From assembly GCF_001831475.1 (NCBI RefSeq), contig NZ_CP017688.1:248001-312000 (forward strand): a stretch of 64,000 nucleotides of DNA. The letters run 5' to 3'. Position 1 is the stretch's first letter. Each line of letters starts with the position of its first letter. This document shows positions 9,271 through 18,034 of this stretch, in pieces. Origin of the DNA: Flavobacterium crassostreae. Lineage in GTDB: Bacteria; Bacteroidota; Bacteroidia; Flavobacteriales; Flavobacteriaceae. The position numbers and the translations under genes are program-made. The notes beneath the pieces were generated by a model. The model saw only the letters and a list, made by a program, of their open reading frames with translations. It did not search any database and had not been told where the DNA came from.

Positions 9271-9278
9271 TATATTTG
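9271..9278 (+). promoter_or_regulatory. -7 element before the PorG-like/uppS/bamA operon
   Basis: TATATTTG matches TAnnTTTG and is followed by C, 20 bases before the ATG at 9299. This probably drives the whole porG-like, uppS, bamA, ompH series, because no terminator is seen until 14952. Confidence 0.55.
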
Positions 9279-9298
9279 CACGCAATTTTTAAACCATT

Positions 9299-9982
9299 AT
9301 GAATAAATTCTCCGCTCTTTTACTAAGTTTCTTTTTAAGCATGTCTATGTATTCTCAAATTCACGAATTAGGGGTGTTTTTGGGCGGTAGCAACTACATT
9401 GGTGATATTGGCCCTACAACCTATGTGGCTCCAAATAAAATGGCCTATGGATTGCTTTACAAATGGAACAAAACCACCAGACATTCCTTTAGACTCTCTT
9501 ACACACAATCGGAACTAACGTCTAATGATTTGGATTCTAAAGAACCGAGCAGAGAGCAAAGAGCCTACCGTTTTGACAACACTGTCAAAGAACTAGCCGT
9601 AGGGATTGAATTTAATTTCTTTGAATATGATCTAAGCAAACTAGACAACCAATTTACGCCATACCTATATACAGGCCTTACGTACACACAATATGATGGA
9701 TTGTTTTTTGTAAACAACCTAACCAGATACGATTCCGAACATGGAACCGTAGCCATACCGATCACCCTAGGGATCAAAACAAATTTAAATAGCCGCTTTG
9801 TGCTGGGTCTTGAGGTAGGTGCTAGATACACCTTTGCTGATGATATAGACGGAAGCAATCCTACCAATGATGGATTAAAAAACATAAGATTTGGAAATAC
9901 AAATAATAACGACTGGTATGTTTTCTCAGGTATAACCCTAACCTACACCTTTGGATCCAAACCATGCTATTGTGTAAAATAA
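9299..9982 (+). CDS. PorG-like outer-membrane barrel protein (DUF6089 family)
   Basis: The 227-residue protein has a signal peptide ending SMYSQ (about residue 20), then alternating strands with aromatic girdles consistent with an eight-stranded outer-membrane barrel. The first strand contains HELGVFLGGSNYIGDIG and a final segment reads WYVFSGITLTYTFGSKPCYC. In Porphyromonas gingivalis, PorG (PG0189) is an outer-membrane barrel that associates with the T9SS PorK/PorN ring and is encoded immediately before uppS (PG0190) and omp85 (PG0191). The same order here makes this a PorG-type protein. The specific T9SS role in this organism is inferred from synteny and general similarity. It lies four bases from uppS, so co-translation is likely. 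Confidence 0.75.
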   Translation: MNKFSALLLSFFLSMSMYSQIHELGVFLGGSNYIGDIGPTTYVAPNKMAYGLLYKWNKTTRHSFRLSYTQSELTSNDLDSKEPSREQRAYRFDNTVKELAVGIEFNFFEYDLSKLDNQFTPYLYTGLTYTQYDGLFFVNNLTRYDSEHGTVAIPITLGIKTNLNSRFVLGLEVGARYTFADDIDGSNPTNDGLKNIRFGNTNNNDWYVFSGITLTYTFGSKPCYCVK

Positions 9983-9986
9983 AAAA

Positions 9987-10727
9987 ATGAACTTACTAGA
10001 GAATATAGATCCCGAAAACCTACCCAGCCATCTAGCCATTATTATGGACGGAAACGGACGCTGGGCAAAAAAACAAGGCTTATTAAGAGCCTTTGGCCAC
10101 GAAAACGGCACCAAATCTGTAAAAGTAATCATTAAAGCTTGCGCCAAATTAGGCATACAAAACCTAACCCTATACGCTTTCTCTACAGAAAACTGGAACC
10201 GACCAAAATTAGAAGTAGACACTTTAATGAAGATCCTAATAAAGTCTTTAAAAAAAGAACTCCCTACCTTGGTAGACAATAACATCCGGCTCAATACCAT
10301 AGGTAATTTAGAGAAAATGCCAGAATCCGCTCAAAAAGAATTGTTGGATGTCATGCAAAAAACCCAAAACAATACCCGCATGACACTGACCTTAGCCTTG
10401 AGTTATGGATCTAGAGAAGAGCTCGTAAATGCCGTAAAGAACATTAGTTATAAAGTTAAAAATAATATAATTTCAATGGAGGATATTGACGATTCCATTA
10501 TAAATCAGCATCTTTACACGCAAAATTTACCAGACGTAGATTTATTAATCCGAACAAGTGGAGAACATAGAATAAGTAATTTTTTGCTTTGGCAAATAGC
10601 GTATTCAGAATTGTATTTTACAGATGTTTTATGGCCTGATTTTAAAGAACAAAATTTATATGAGGCCCTTATTAGCTATCAAAAAAGAGAACGTAGATTT
10701 GGAAAAACAAGTGAACAAATTAAATAA
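9987..10727 (+). CDS. uppS: Isoprenyl transferase (undecaprenyl diphosphate synthase)
   Basis: This 246-residue cis-prenyltransferase builds undecaprenyl diphosphate, the lipid carrier for peptidoglycan and surface glycans. MDGNGRWAKKQG at residues 20-31 holds the catalytic Asp21. LTLYAFSTENWNRP, and LLIRTSGEHRISNFLLWQ near the C-terminus, complete the family signature. The length is normal. The end overlaps the probable GTG start of bamA (10711), suggesting translational coupling. Confidence 0.95.
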   Translation: MNLLENIDPENLPSHLAIIMDGNGRWAKKQGLLRAFGHENGTKSVKVIIKACAKLGIQNLTLYAFSTENWNRPKLEVDTLMKILIKSLKKELPTLVDNNIRLNTIGNLEKMPESAQKELLDVMQKTQNNTRMTLTLALSYGSREELVNAVKNISYKVKNNIISMEDIDDSIINQHLYTQNLPDVDLLIRTSGEHRISNFLLWQIAYSELYFTDVLWPDFKEQNLYEALISYQKRERRFGKTSEQIK

Positions 10728-13386
10728 AATTTTAGTGTTGAATAAAAGTATCAAAGCAGTCCTTTCCTTAGTTTTGCTAGGGAGTTTTTCACAAATCAAA
10801 GCCCAAGAACGAGTACCTTTTGACCAAGGAAAAAAATACATATTGGCAAATGTTGCCGTGACCAACGAGATTAGCTTTAATGAGCAAACGGTAGTGACCT
10901 TTGCAGGACTTCAAAAAGGACAAGAAATCACTGTTCCGGGAGAAGAAATAAGCGGTGCCATAAAAAAATTAGGAAAATTAGGTCTCTTTGATGAGATATC
11001 TTTTTATATCAACCGAATTGAAAACGATAGCATCTACCTAGATCTAGATATTAAAGAACTTCCAAAACTAAAAGAAGTAAAATTTGTTGGCGTTAAAAAA
11101 GGTAAAATTGAAGCCTTAATAAAAGACAACAACCTAACCAAAAATAAAGTAGTTAACGAAAATTTAATTACCACCACCAAAAATTATATTGAAAATAAAT
11201 ATAAAAAAGAAGGCTACTTTAACACCAAAGTAAACATAAACACCACCAAAGACACTACAACAACCAACGAAGTAAACCTATTGGTTAGTGTAGATAAAGG
11301 TGAAAAAATAAAGATCCACAGTATTGCTTTTGCAGGAAACGAAAAACTCTCTGACAAAACTTTGCAAAAAGCAATGAAAGACACCAAGCAAAAAAAAGTA
11401 TTCCGAATCTTTAAATCTTCTAAATTTATTAAAGACAAATACAAGGCCGATCTAGAAAAAGTAGTTGCCAAGTACAAAGAAAAAGGCTACAGGGATGCTC
11501 GTATTATAACCGATTCTGTAACTTACAATAAAGATAAAAAAGGACTAGACATAAAAGTCCAATTAGAAGAAGGCAATAAATACTACTTCGGAAATATCAA
11601 ATTTCTGGGCAATACCGTATATTCGGACCAATATTTAAGCAGAATATTAGGTGTTAAAAAAGGAGAAACCTACAACGGAGTGTTACTAGAAAAAAGAATT
11701 GCGGACAAATCCAAGCCAGACGGTCAAGATATAACCAATTTATATCAAAATAATGGGTATCTGTTTTCTAACATTAACGCCGTTGAGGTAAAAACAGCAA
11801 ACGACACCATTGATTTTGAAATCCGTGTAACCGAAGGGCCTTTGGCTTATTTCAATAAAATTACCGTTACGGGCAATGACAAAACTAACGATCGGGTTAT
11901 TTATAGAGAACTCCGAACCAAACCAGGAGAAAAATACAGCAAAGAAGAATTAGTTAGAACCATTAGAGAAATTGGACAACTAGGATTCTTTGATCCCGAA
12001 GCCATTAATCCTTCCTTTAAAAGTGTAGATGCATCGGCAGGAACGGTAGATATTGAATACCAATTGGTCGAAAAAGGATCCAGCCAAATTGAACTACAAG
12101 GTGGTTACGGCGGAGGTGGCTTTATAGGTACTTTGGGGCTTTCGTTTAATAATTTTTCGGTACGAAACCTCTTTAATAAAGAAGCCTACAAACCATTACC
12201 AATGGGAGATGGTCAAAAAGTATCGCTTCGTTTACAAGGAAGTACTTTTTTTCAAACCTATAGCGTCTCTTTTTCAGAGCCTTGGTTCGGACAAAAGAAA
12301 CCCGTACAATTTAGCTCATCCATTTCGTATAGCACCCAATTTTTAAACAACTTCCAAACCCGAAAAGCGGACAAAAGCAAGAGTTTTGACATCCTGACGT
12401 TATCTGTTGGTTTGGCTAAAAGACTTACGGTGCCAGACGACTTTTTTGTACTATCACAGTCTATCAGTTACCAACATTATAGCCTAAATAATTACAACAC
12501 TGGATTATTTACCTTTGGAAACGGAACCTCCCGAAACCTTGCTTACACCATAGGATTATCTCGCAATAACAAAGGCGTTAACCCTATATTTCCAACCTAT
12601 GGTTCAGAGTTTAGCATTACTGCAAAAATGACTCCGCCTTACAGCTTGCTTAACGGGATAGATTATGCCACTCTAGGAGACAAAGAAGAATATAAATTAA
12701 AAAGCAAAATAGATGTTTTTGATCCTGCTGGAAATGTTGTAATCCCAAAAGGATCTTATCTGGACGCACAAGGCAACAAAGTAGCCACGTATCAAGAAGC
12801 AGCTCCAGATGCAGCCATAGTAGACCAAAAGAAATTTAACTGGTTAGAATACTACAAGGTTAAATTTAAAGCAGACTGGTATACCAAAGTGTATGGCAAA
12901 CTAGTATTAAAAACATTAACTGAATTTGGTTTCATGGGTGCCTACAACCAAGACCGAGGATTGGTACCGTTTGAAAGATTTTATGTAGGTGGAGACGGTT
13001 TAGCAAACTACTCTATGGATGGCCGCGAGACGGTGCAACTAAGAGGATACCCTAACAACTCTTTAACCCCAATGAATGCCACTGGAGAACAAATTGGAGC
13101 CACGGTATACAATAAATTCTCTTTAGAACTAAGGTATCCAATTACCTTAAAATCCTCTGCGTCTATCTACGCTTTAGCCTTTTTAGAAGCAGGATCATCG
13201 TATCTGGATTTTAAAACCTACAACCCATTTGATTTAAGCCGTTCTGCGGGAGTAGGTCTACGTGTATTCATGCCTGCTTTTGGATTATTAGGTATTGATT
13301 TCGGACACGCTTTTGACAAATTGCCTCTTGGACAAACCCAGCCCAAAAAATGGGAGACGCATTTTATCATAGGGCAGCAGTTCTAA
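10711..13386 (+). CDS. bamA: BamA, outer-membrane protein assembly factor
   Basis: This is the central subunit of the BAM complex that folds barrels into the outer membrane. I chose the GTG at 10711, which reads M(V)NKLNKILVLNKSIKAVL and gives a normal signal peptide ending IKAQ. The frame is open back to an ATG at 10624, but using it would put 29 charged residues before the signal and overlap uppS by over 100 bases. TTG at 10738 is an alternative. From 10711 the protein is 891 residues: five POTRA domains over about residues 40-450, then the 16-strand barrel. A VRG[YF]-type motif appears as QLRGYPNNSL, and the end is FIIGQQF. A roughly 60-residue acidic/Gly-rich segment (about residues 655-720) looks like an extracellular loop insertion. 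Confidence 0.93.
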   Translation: MNKLNKILVLNKSIKAVLSLVLLGSFSQIKAQERVPFDQGKKYILANVAVTNEISFNEQTVVTFAGLQKGQEITVPGEEISGAIKKLGKLGLFDEISFYINRIENDSIYLDLDIKELPKLKEVKFVGVKKGKIEALIKDNNLTKNKVVNENLITTTKNYIENKYKKEGYFNTKVNINTTKDTTTTNEVNLLVSVDKGEKIKIHSIAFAGNEKLSDKTLQKAMKDTKQKKVFRIFKSSKFIKDKYKADLEKVVAKYKEKGYRDARIITDSVTYNKDKKGLDIKVQLEEGNKYYFGNIKFLGNTVYSDQYLSRILGVKKGETYNGVLLEKRIADKSKPDGQDITNLYQNNGYLFSNINAVEVKTANDTIDFEIRVTEGPLAYFNKITVTGNDKTNDRVIYRELRTKPGEKYSKEELVRTIREIGQLGFFDPEAINPSFKSVDASAGTVDIEYQLVEKGSSQIELQGGYGGGGFIGTLGLSFNNFSVRNLFNKEAYKPLPMGDGQKVSLRLQGSTFFQTYSVSFSEPWFGQKKPVQFSSSISYSTQFLNNFQTRKADKSKSFDILTLSVGLAKRLTVPDDFFVLSQSISYQHYSLNNYNTGLFTFGNGTSRNLAYTIGLSRNNKGVNPIFPTYGSEFSITAKMTPPYSLLNGIDYATLGDKEEYKLKSKIDVFDPAGNVVIPKGSYLDAQGNKVATYQEAAPDAAIVDQKKFNWLEYYKVKFKADWYTKVYGKLVLKTLTEFGFMGAYNQDRGLVPFERFYVGGDGLANYSMDGRETVQLRGYPNNSLTPMNATGEQIGATVYNKFSLELRYPITLKSSASIYALAFLEAGSSYLDFKTYNPFDLSRSAGVGLRVFMPAFGLLGIDFGHAFDKLPLGQTQPKKWETHFIIGQQF

Positions 13387-13420
13387 GAACGGATTAACCA
13401 TTTTCTAATACTATAAAGTT

Positions 13421-14395
13421 ATGAGAAAACATTTTTTATGTATACTTTTAGTGCTACTTGCTAGCAAACAAGTACATTCGCAAGCTAGAGGCACCAAAAT
13501 AGGCTACATTGACATGGAGTATATTTTGCAAAATGTACCTAACTATTCTGAAGCAACCGTACAGTTAGAACAAAAGGTACAAAAATGGAAGCAAGACATT
13601 GAATCCAAAAAAATAGAAATCAATAAAATCAAAGACGCTTTAAAAGCAGAAAAAGCCTTATTAACAAAAAACTTAATTGAAGAACGAGAAGCCGAAATAA
13701 AATTTCTTGAACAAGAGATGTTAGACTACCAACAAAAAAGGTTTGGAATTAATGGGGATTTGATGCTCCAAAAAGCACAAATAACCAAACCAATACAAGA
13801 CCAAGTTTTTACAGCAGTTCAAGATATAGCCGAAGCCAAGAAATTTGATTTTATCTTTGACAAATCTTCGGATTTAACCATGCTCTTTGCCGCCCAAAGA
13901 TTTGACATCAGTGACCAAGTATTGCGCCTGCTAACTAGAGCAGACAAAAGAGAACAGCTTACCAAAAAACAACTTGCCGATCAAGAAGCAAAAGAAAACA
14001 AAGAGGATACCGTAGCTGACAACGAATTTTTGTCCGAAAGACAAAAAGCATTAGAAGAGAAAAAAGCGGCAAGAGACAAAATCATTGAAGAAAGAAAAGC
14101 CGCACAAGAACAAAAACGTAAAGAATACGAAGATCGTAGAGCAAAAATGCTAGCAGATAGAGAAGCACAAAAAAATGGCACGGTTTCTGCAAATACCAAT
14201 ACAGCAACCAGCACTAGCAACAAGCAAGAAGACGCAACCAAATTATCCAATAATGCTGCACAACAAAAACTGGAAGAAGCAAAAGCGGCAAAATTAGAAC
14301 AACGCACAAAAATTCTAGAAGACCGTAAAAAAGCACTAGAGGAGCGTCAAAATAAAATACGCATACAAAGAGACTCAATCAAAAACGCTAAATAA
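13421..14395 (+). CDS. OmpH/Skp-family periplasmic chaperone with long charged extension
   Basis: The 324-residue protein has a signal peptide ending VHSQ (about 21), then an OmpH/Skp-like core to about residue 175 (GYIDMEYILQNVPNY, a coiled-coil tentacle, FDFIFDKSSDLTMLF). Skp-like chaperones hold unfolded outer-membrane proteins for BamA. The C-terminal 140 residues are a Lys/Glu/Arg/Gln/Ala-rich coiled coil not present in ordinary Skp (about 160 residues). It starts 34 bases after bamA and is followed by a normal-length paralogue. P. gingivalis has two ompH-like genes at the same place (PG0192-0193). Confidence 0.88.
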   Translation: MRKHFLCILLVLLASKQVHSQARGTKIGYIDMEYILQNVPNYSEATVQLEQKVQKWKQDIESKKIEINKIKDALKAEKALLTKNLIEEREAEIKFLEQEMLDYQQKRFGINGDLMLQKAQITKPIQDQVFTAVQDIAEAKKFDFIFDKSSDLTMLFAAQRFDISDQVLRLLTRADKREQLTKKQLADQEAKENKEDTVADNEFLSERQKALEEKKAARDKIIEERKAAQEQKRKEYEDRRAKMLADREAQKNGTVSANTNTATSTSNKQEDATKLSNNAAQQKLEEAKAAKLEQRTKILEDRKKALEERQNKIRIQRDSIKNAK

Positions 14396-14427
14396 ACAAA
14401 AAATTAATACTTAATATTTTAAAAACG

Positions 14428-14928
14428 ATGAAACAAATCAAAACTTTAGTAATTGCTGCATTTTTAATTTTAGGGGCAAGTCAAACAATCCATGCTCAAG
14501 CAAAAACTGCTCATGTAGATGTGAGTGAAATTATGTCTAAAATGCCTGCCATGCTAGATGCACAAAAACAATTAGAAAAATTGAGTGCCACCTACGATAC
14601 CGATTACAAAAAAATGGTAGAAGAATACCAAGCAAAATTAAAAAAATACGAAGCAGAATCCGCAACCGTAACAGATGCTATAAACGGAGAACGCTCTAAA
14701 GAAGTACAAGACATGCAAAAAAGAATTGTAGACTTTAGAGATAATGCTCAAAAAGAATTACAACAAAAAGAATCCGACATTGTTAAACCACTAATGGAAA
14801 AAGTAAGAACTTCTATCCAAAAAGTTGGAAAAGCTAAAGGGTTTCAATATATCCTAGATGGTTCTACTTTGCTACTTGCAGAAGGACCAAACTTAACTAC
14901 AGATGTAAAAAAAGACTTAGGATTCTAA
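14428..14928 (+). CDS. OmpH/Skp-family periplasmic chaperone
   Basis: The 166-residue protein has the canonical Skp length. It has a signal peptide ending IHAQ (about residue 24), the start motif TAHVDVSEIMSKMPAM, two long helices rich in Lys/Glu (about 45-130), and a closing GKAKGFQYILDGSTLLL segment. It probably forms a trimeric periplasmic chaperone delivering outer-membrane proteins to BamA. It is the last gene of the operon before a terminator at 14952, 32 bases after its longer paralogue. Confidence 0.92.
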   Translation: MKQIKTLVIAAFLILGASQTIHAQAKTAHVDVSEIMSKMPAMLDAQKQLEKLSATYDTDYKKMVEEYQAKLKKYEAESATVTDAINGERSKEVQDMQKRIVDFRDNAQKELQQKESDIVKPLMEKVRTSIQKVGKAKGFQYILDGSTLLLAEGPNLTTDVKKDLGF

Positions 14929-14951
14929 AAAAACCTTTATCTCATAACGCA

Positions 14952-14990
14952 AAACCACTCTTCCTTAATGGATAGAGTGGTTTCTTTTTT
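14952..14990 (+). terminator. Terminator of the porG-like/uppS/bamA/ompH operon
   Basis: AAACCACTCT (14952-14961) pairs with AGAGTGGTTT (14974-14983), followed by TCTTTTTTT. It lies 23 bases after the second ompH stop codon. Confidence 0.85.
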
Positions 14991-15031
14991 TGGGGCCATT
15001 TATTTTTTTAGGATTTTAAATCCAGAGCACG

Positions 15032-15039
15032 TAACTTTG
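15032..15039 (+). promoter_or_regulatory. -7 element immediately before murI
   Basis: TAACTTTG followed by C is a perfect TAnnTTTG match ending only five bases before the ATG at 15045. Transcription would start at or next to the start codon, giving a leaderless or nearly leaderless mRNA. Confidence 0.5.
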
Positions 15040-15044
15040 CTTTG

Positions 15045-15821
15045 ATGAACAACAACAAACCCATAGGAATATTTGATTCTGGCATTGGAGGCACTTCGAT
15101 CTGGAAAGAAATACACCAGCTACTTCCAAATGAAAAAACTATTTATTTGGCAGATAGCAAAAACGCTCCCTATGGTCAAAAATCCAAAGAAGAGATTATT
15201 GCTTTAAGCAAAAAAAACACGGAATTATTACTAAAGCTAGACTGCAAACTCATTGTGGTAGCCTGTAACACCGCCACTACCAACGCCATCTCGGAACTAC
15301 GAGAAAACTACAACGTGCCATTTATTGGTATAGAACCTGCTATAAAACCTGCCGCAACTAATTCAAAAACCCAAACCATTGGTATTCTAGCAACACAAGG
15401 CACTCTTAGTAGCGCACTGTTTTATAAAACCACCCAAAAATTTCAAGACACTACCATAATTGAACAAGTAGGAAACGGTTTAGTACAGCTTATTGAAAAC
15501 GGCGGAATACACTCTGCCGAAATGGAAGCATTACTACGCTCCTACCTAACCCCTATGATTGCTGCAAATATAGACTACCTAGTACTGGGCTGCAGCCACT
15601 ATCCGTATTTGATACCGCAAATCAAAGCAATTCTGCCAGAGAACATCCAAATTATAGATTCTGGCGAAGCAGTAGCAAAGCAAACCCGAAACCTATTAAA
15701 TGAAAGCATCGGCTGCACTAGCGCAACTTGTAGCGAGCCTGTTTTTTATACCAATACCGATCCAAAAGTATTGCAAGAAATCCTAGGCAACAAATACACG
15801 GTATTTAAAAAAGACTTTTAG
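15045..15821 (+). CDS. murI: Glutamate racemase
   Basis: This 258-residue cytoplasmic enzyme supplies D-glutamate for peptidoglycan. IGIFDSGIGG at residues 7-16, VVACNTATTN with catalytic Cys74, and LVLGCSHYPYL with the second catalytic Cys are all intact. I chose ATG 15045 rather than the in-frame TTG three bases upstream. The gene follows a terminator and has its own promoter element, which almost abuts the start codon. It closes the conserved BAM/Skp gene series. Confidence 0.95.
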   Translation: MNNNKPIGIFDSGIGGTSIWKEIHQLLPNEKTIYLADSKNAPYGQKSKEEIIALSKKNTELLLKLDCKLIVVACNTATTNAISELRENYNVPFIGIEPAIKPAATNSKTQTIGILATQGTLSSALFYKTTQKFQDTTIIEQVGNGLVQLIENGGIHSAEMEALLRSYLTPMIAANIDYLVLGCSHYPYLIPQIKAILPENIQIIDSGEAVAKQTRNLLNESIGCTSATCSEPVFYTNTDPKVLQEILGNKYTVFKKDF

Positions 15822-15848
15822 AAGACCTTCCGACAAATCTTTTTTTTG

Positions 15849-16367
15849 TTAATCCTGTTCCTGAAACCAGCTAGAATACAGCACATAATTATTTGAAATT
15901 CTTTCAATTTCGCCAGCAAAATTAGATTGGTCTATATCTTTGACTTTTTTGGCCGGAACGCCTGCCCAAATTGTTCCAGAAGTAACTACCGTGTTTTGAG
16001 TAATAACCGCACCCGCAGCTACAATTGCGTTGCTTTCTATAACACAATTATCCATCACTATTGCTCCCATACCTATCAATACATTGTCATGAATGGTGCA
16101 ACCATGTACAATTGCATTGTGCCCTATCGAAACATTATTACCCACAATAGTAGGATGTTTTTGATACGTACAATGCACCACGGCACCATCTTGAATGTTT
16201 ACCTTGTCTCCAAATTGGATACAATTTACATCTCCTCTGATTACGGCATTAAACCACACACTGCATGATTTTCCAAAACTAACCTCTCCAATTATGGTAG
16301 CATTTTCGGCTACATAACAGTCTTCCGGAATGCGCGGTGTTTTTCCGTTTATTGTTTTTATTAACAT
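15849..16367 (-). CDS. Gamma-carbonic-anhydrase family protein (left-handed beta-helix)
   Basis: The 172-residue protein consists of hexapeptide repeats forming a left-handed beta-helix from about residue 10 to 140, for example ENATIIGEVSFGKSCSVW and GNNVSIGHNAIVHGC. A C-terminal helix follows. It contains the HCTYQKH and GHNAIVHGC His residues that bind metal in gamma-class carbonic anhydrases and YrdA/PaaY-like proteins. Activity as a carbonic anhydrase is not assured. I chose the ATG at 16367 (MLIKTINGKTPRIPED), because the reading frame upstream to 16433 adds 22 residues of non-family sequence. Confidence 0.88.
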   Translation of the reverse strand: MLIKTINGKTPRIPEDCYVAENATIIGEVSFGKSCSVWFNAVIRGDVNCIQFGDKVNIQDGAVVHCTYQKHPTIVGNNVSIGHNAIVHGCTIHDNVLIGMGAIVMDNCVIESNAIVAAGAVITQNTVVTSGTIWAGVPAKKVKDIDQSNFAGEIERISNNYVLYSSWFQEQD

Positions 16368-16589
16368 ACTTTTTGTTTTTTGAATACAACTAAATTTAAA
16401 CCCTTTTTTGACGCCTCTCAAAATAACCAACAAATATGGCGAACCATTTTTACTGTAAATGCAACTTGATTTTTTTTATAAAACAAAAAAACCAGCTCCA
16501 AAACCAGCCAACAGCTTTTAATTATTTAAAATAAAGTTAATTTATCTATTTATATACCAAATATAGCTATTCAAAGAAAATAACTTCAC

Positions 16590-16597
16590 TAAATTTG
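16590..16597 (+). promoter_or_regulatory. -7 element for the NifU-family gene
   Basis: TAAATTTG matches TAnnTTTG, 20 bases before the ATG at 16618. Confidence 0.45.
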
Positions 16598-16617
16598 TAA
16601 AATATACTCAAAAAACC

Positions 16618-17517
16618 ATGACAAAAATCACCATAAAGGAAACACAAAATCCAACCATATTAAAATTTGAATTTGAAGATTTCATTACGCAAAACCAAAG
16701 CTTTGAATTTAAAAATATTGACGATGCCAAATCCTCCCCTTTGGCTCAAAAATTATTTTACCTTCCGTTTGTTAAAACCATATACATTTCCGGAAACTTT
16801 ATTGCCGTAGAAAAATACAGCATTGTAGAATGGGAAGATGTAAAAGATGCTGTAGCAGAACAAATAGAAACATTTGTAAACGATGGCGGAAGCATTATTA
16901 CCATCGAAGAGAATAAAACCAAAAAACAGCCTATAACGGTCTATGGAGAAACAACTCCTAATCCATCAGCGTTAAAATTTGTAGTCAGTAAAATGCTGAC
17001 CAAAAACGCTATTGAATTTAAAAACATTGATCAAACAGGCCCATCTCCTTTAGCAAAAGAATTGTTTAAATTTCCTTATGTTAAAGAAATTTTTATTGAC
17101 GAGAATTACCTCTCTGTTACTAAATACGAAGTAAACAATTGGGACGAAATCACGCTAGAATTACGCAGTTTTATCAAACAATATATCGAAAATGGCGGAA
17201 TTGTTTTGGAAGAAAGCTTGGTGCAAACTATTGAAAAAGAGGAAAAAGTTAAAGATGAAAAATTTGATTCTCTAGACGAAATTTCGCAAAAAATAATCAA
17301 CATTCTAGAAGAATATGTAAAGCCAGCAGTTGCCGCCGATGGAGGAAATATTGCTTTTGAATCGTATGATGCCAACACCAAAACCGTAAAAGTTATTCTA
17401 CAAGGCGCTTGTAGTGGTTGCCCGTCCTCTACCTTTACACTAAAAAGCGGTATCGAAAACATGCTCAAAAGCATGCTTAATGACGAAAAAATCAATGTTG
17501 AAGCGGTAAACGACTAA
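16618..17517 (+). CDS. NifU-family Fe-S scaffold with two Nfu_N domains
   Basis: The 299-residue protein has two tandem Nfu N-terminal-like domains (about residues 5-95 and 103-192). Each contains a TxNPxxLKF-like strand, an FKNIDxxxxSPLAxxLFxxPxVK segment and an NWDE-type end. A NifU C-terminal domain (about 215-290) carries the cluster-binding pair Cys265-x-x-Cys268 in GACSGCPSS. The family assembles and transfers [4Fe-4S] clusters. It is a single gene with its own promoter. A separate 79-residue NifU domain is encoded at 53.7 kb next to Mrp. Confidence 0.9.
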   Translation: MTKITIKETQNPTILKFEFEDFITQNQSFEFKNIDDAKSSPLAQKLFYLPFVKTIYISGNFIAVEKYSIVEWEDVKDAVAEQIETFVNDGGSIITIEENKTKKQPITVYGETTPNPSALKFVVSKMLTKNAIEFKNIDQTGPSPLAKELFKFPYVKEIFIDENYLSVTKYEVNNWDEITLELRSFIKQYIENGGIVLEESLVQTIEKEEKVKDEKFDSLDEISQKIINILEEYVKPAVAADGGNIAFESYDANTKTVKVILQGACSGCPSSTFTLKSGIENMLKSMLNDEKINVEAVND

Positions 17518-17613
17518 ACAATCCGTATTTTATTTTTGTGTAAAACAAAAAATAATTTTTTAAGTAGCCAAAAAGGGCTATATTTAGACTTTAACCAATA
17601 AAACAACTAAATT

Positions 17614-17814
17614 ATGTCTGTATTAAAAGTTATCGAAGTACTATCTGGATCCGCTACAAGCTGGGAAGATGCAACACAAAAAGCAGTAAGCAAAGCCTCA
17701 AAATCGGTTAAACACATTAGATCGGTATACGTACAAGATCAAAGCGCAACCGTTAAAGATGGTAAAGTATCGGAGTTTAGAGTAAACCTAAAAATAACCT
17801 TTGAGCTAGAATAA
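17614..17814 (+). CDS. Dodecin
   Basis: This 66-residue protein has the complete dodecin pattern MSVLKVIEVLSGSATSWEDA, a single helix, and C-terminal strands. Dodecins form hollow 12-mers that bind flavin or CoA and buffer flavins in the cytoplasm. Trp17 sits where the flavin-stacking residue lies in other dodecins. It is followed by a terminator at 17835 and appears monocistronic. Confidence 0.92.
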   Translation: MSVLKVIEVLSGSATSWEDATQKAVSKASKSVKHIRSVYVQDQSATVKDGKVSEFRVNLKITFELE

Positions 17815-17834
17815 TTTTGTTTACAACCAATACT

Positions 17835-17859
17835 AAAAACGTTTCTTTGAAACGTTTTT
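17835..17859 (+). terminator. Terminator of the dodecin gene
   Basis: AAAACGTTTC pairs with GAAACGTTTT across a three-base loop, followed by further T residues, 20 bases after the dodecin stop. Confidence 0.85.
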
Positions 17860-18034
17860 TTCATTTTATGTCAATTTCTGTTTAAAAAAAACAGCTAATG
17901 CTTATTTTAAACCCCGTACTAGAACCAACAAACAGCATTCTAAATTACGTAGCAACAACAAAATAGTAATGCTCTTTTAAACCAAAAAACATAAAAAAAG
18001 CGTACTATTGTAGCCTAATTAAACCAAAAAAACA

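Noticed and set aside
10624..10710. ATG-initiated extension of BamA by 29 residues inside uppS
   Set aside because: It would precede the signal peptide with a charged stretch and simply reads uppS in another frame; the GTG at 10711 or TTG at 10738 fits better.
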